Assembly (NCBI GenBank): GCA_964641135.1 | Contig: CAZXJV010000070.1 | Location: 1-14,755 of the forward strand | Source: Teretinema sp964641135 | GTDB lineage: Bacteria; Spirochaetota; Spirochaetia; Treponematales; Treponemataceae | Direction: 5' to 3' | DNA length: 14,755 bases | Shown: positions 13,984 through 14,755 of the stretch, piece by piece | Numbering within the stretch: the first letter of the stretch is position 1 | Layout of the letters: every line of letters begins with the position of its first letter | Position numbers and translations under genes: made by a program | Notes under the pieces: generated by a model | Told to the model about the DNA's origin: nothing | The model's input: the letters and a program-made list of their open reading frames with translations, nothing else | Databases searched by the model: none

Positions 13984-14580
13984 TTACGGTACGGTACTGT
14001 ACTTTCCGGTAATTTCGGAACGCCATTCCGGACGTTGCTCTCTTCCTTCCCACTCGATTGTACGGACAATTTTAAAATGACGCGTATCAACCGGGTTTTC
14101 AAAGAAAACAACAGCAAACCGTCCCTGTCCTATGTACACAACCCGCTCGTTGTGACCGGGCTGCTCGGCATCCTGAAGGTATTTTAAAATACAGTCAAAG
14201 TGGACCGGTTGCCCGCTTTGTTTATCTGTCATTGCCGAAGTAACATCCTGAATGGGTTCACCGCACCGTGGACACGGCGGTGTAGGCAGCGGCGGCGGCA
14301 ACGGTATTTCCGGAATCTGTATTCTGGCCGCAGGAATATCTTTTGTTACGGTACGAATATCACCCTTGACTGAACGTTGATCACGGTTTTCACTGCGGGC
14401 TGGTCTGCCGGAATTGGTATCCCGGCCTTGCATACGCTGGCCTCTGCTATCCCTTCCGTCCCTGTTTTCCCGGCCGGTATCTGTACGCTTTTCATCCCTG
14501 CGCGGTGCAGGGCGGCCGCTGCCGCCCCGGTGACGCCTGCCCCGCTCACGCCGGCTGCGTCCATCACTATGCTCGCTCAT
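13984..14580 (-). CDS. Arg/Gly-rich protein with a CxxC...HxxC zinc-binding motif
   Basis: A 198-residue protein of two unlike halves. Residues 1-70 are strongly basic, low in complexity and rich in Arg, Gly, Asp and Ser (RRERGRRHRGGSGRP and similar), like disordered RGG tails that bind RNA. A short proline stretch (PLPPPLPTPP, 93-102) follows. Then comes CPRCGEPI (103-110) and HFDC (127-130), giving four likely zinc ligands C103, C106, H127 and C130. The last part (about 143-195) is a compact segment with VVYIGQGRFAVVFFEN and IVRTIEWEGREQRPEW. There is no signal peptide, so it is cytoplasmic. AAGGA lies 8 nt before ATG 14580; a TTG at 14601 is in frame but not needed. I do not recognise a named family. 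RNA or ribosome association is an inference. Confidence 0.75.
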   Translation of the reverse strand: MSEHSDGRSRRERGRRHRGGSGRPAPRRDEKRTDTGRENRDGRDSRGQRMQGRDTNSGRPARSENRDQRSVKGDIRTVTKDIPAARIQIPEIPLPPPLPTPPCPRCGEPIQDVTSAMTDKQSGQPVHFDCILKYLQDAEQPGHNERVVYIGQGRFAVVFFENPVDTRHFKIVRTIEWEGREQRPEWRSEITGKYSTVP

Positions 14581-14722
14581 GCTTGATTTCCTTGACTTCA
14601 ATCAGTTTGTTGCTCAGAACCAGCGCAATACGCTGGATTGCACCCTGGATATACCCATCATCCCGAATTTTTTCTTTCAGCTCGAGGATTTTAGGGTTAA
14701 CCGGTACATTCTGTTTCGCCAT
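14567..14722 (-). CDS. Small 51-residue protein translationally coupled to the RG-rich gene
   Basis: ATG at 14722 has GGAG 8 nt upstream, an ideal ribosome site, and the frame runs to TAG at 14567. The product begins MAKQNVPVNPKILELKEKIR and continues through DDGYIQGAIQRIALVLSNKL to IEVKEIKHERA. It is helical, amphipathic and highly charged, with no Cys, no membrane segment and no known motif that I see. The last 14 bases overlap the start of the RG-rich gene in another frame, which implies one mRNA and coupled translation. A shadow frame is unlikely given the ribosome site and junction. Confidence 0.65.
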   Translation of the reverse strand: MAKQNVPVNPKILELKEKIRDDGYIQGAIQRIALVLSNKLIEVKEIKHERA

Positions 14723-14755
14723 TATTCACACTCCGCGAAGGCATCAGTGATATGA

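Noticed and set aside
1..14755. CRISPR array, prophage, insertion sequence or defence system
   Set aside because: There are no regularly spaced repeats, transposases, integrases, nucleases or toxin-antitoxin genes; the genes are signalling, metal uptake and housekeeping types.

Overview
This 14.8 kb window looks like ordinary chromosome from a free-living or commensal bacterium, most likely a spirochaete (inference). The hints are a lipoprotein with a loose lipobox, a C-terminal HU domain on an unfamiliar N-terminal domain, an Arg/Gly-rich CxxC...HxxC protein, and sensor-rich signalling. No ribosomal or other marker gene fixes the taxonomy. Base composition is near 50% GC and even throughout. 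I see no phage, insertion-sequence, CRISPR or conjugation genes. Coding is dense and no gene-free stretch exceeds 300 bases.

Left part (1-6100). On the minus strand, a Cache-PAS membrane histidine kinase and an NtrC-type sigma-54 activator form a two-gene operon with an ATGA overlap. The kinase appears to start at a rare ATT codon. Divergent from it is a 298-residue protein ending in an HU/IHF-type DNA-binding domain, with its own extended -10 promoter. Converging on that gene is an exported HEAT-repeat protein. An exact 18-bp sequence lies at the end of the activator gene and again, inverted, before the HEAT gene, where it forms one arm of a long palindrome.

Middle part (6138-10598). A ferrous iron uptake operon, feoA-feoA-feoB, runs on the minus strand. 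It has a consensus-like promoter inside an operator-like palindrome, a terminator-like hairpin between the two feoA genes and a strong terminator after feoB. A YD-repeat-like lipoprotein gene follows. Divergent from the operon, across the same regulatory region, is a membrane-anchored protein resembling the C-terminal domain of YcgQ/TIGR03943 (DUF1980) proteins. The layout suggests joint metal control (inference).

Right part (10580-14755). A single-domain receiver protein, a tRNA-Gly(CCC) on the opposite strand, and a kinase with a periplasmic solute-binding domain, a PAS domain and a HisKA_2-type core form a second signalling cluster. The kinase diverges from a short class I biotin-protein ligase (birA), and both genes begin just after one shared palindromic -10 box. 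The window ends with an Arg/Gly-rich zinc-motif protein and a 51-codon gene whose end overlaps its start.

The less routine features are the HU fusion, the ATT start, the inverted 18-bp repeats, the feo operator shared with a DUF1980-like gene, the apparently leaderless genes, and the RG-rich/small-protein pair.
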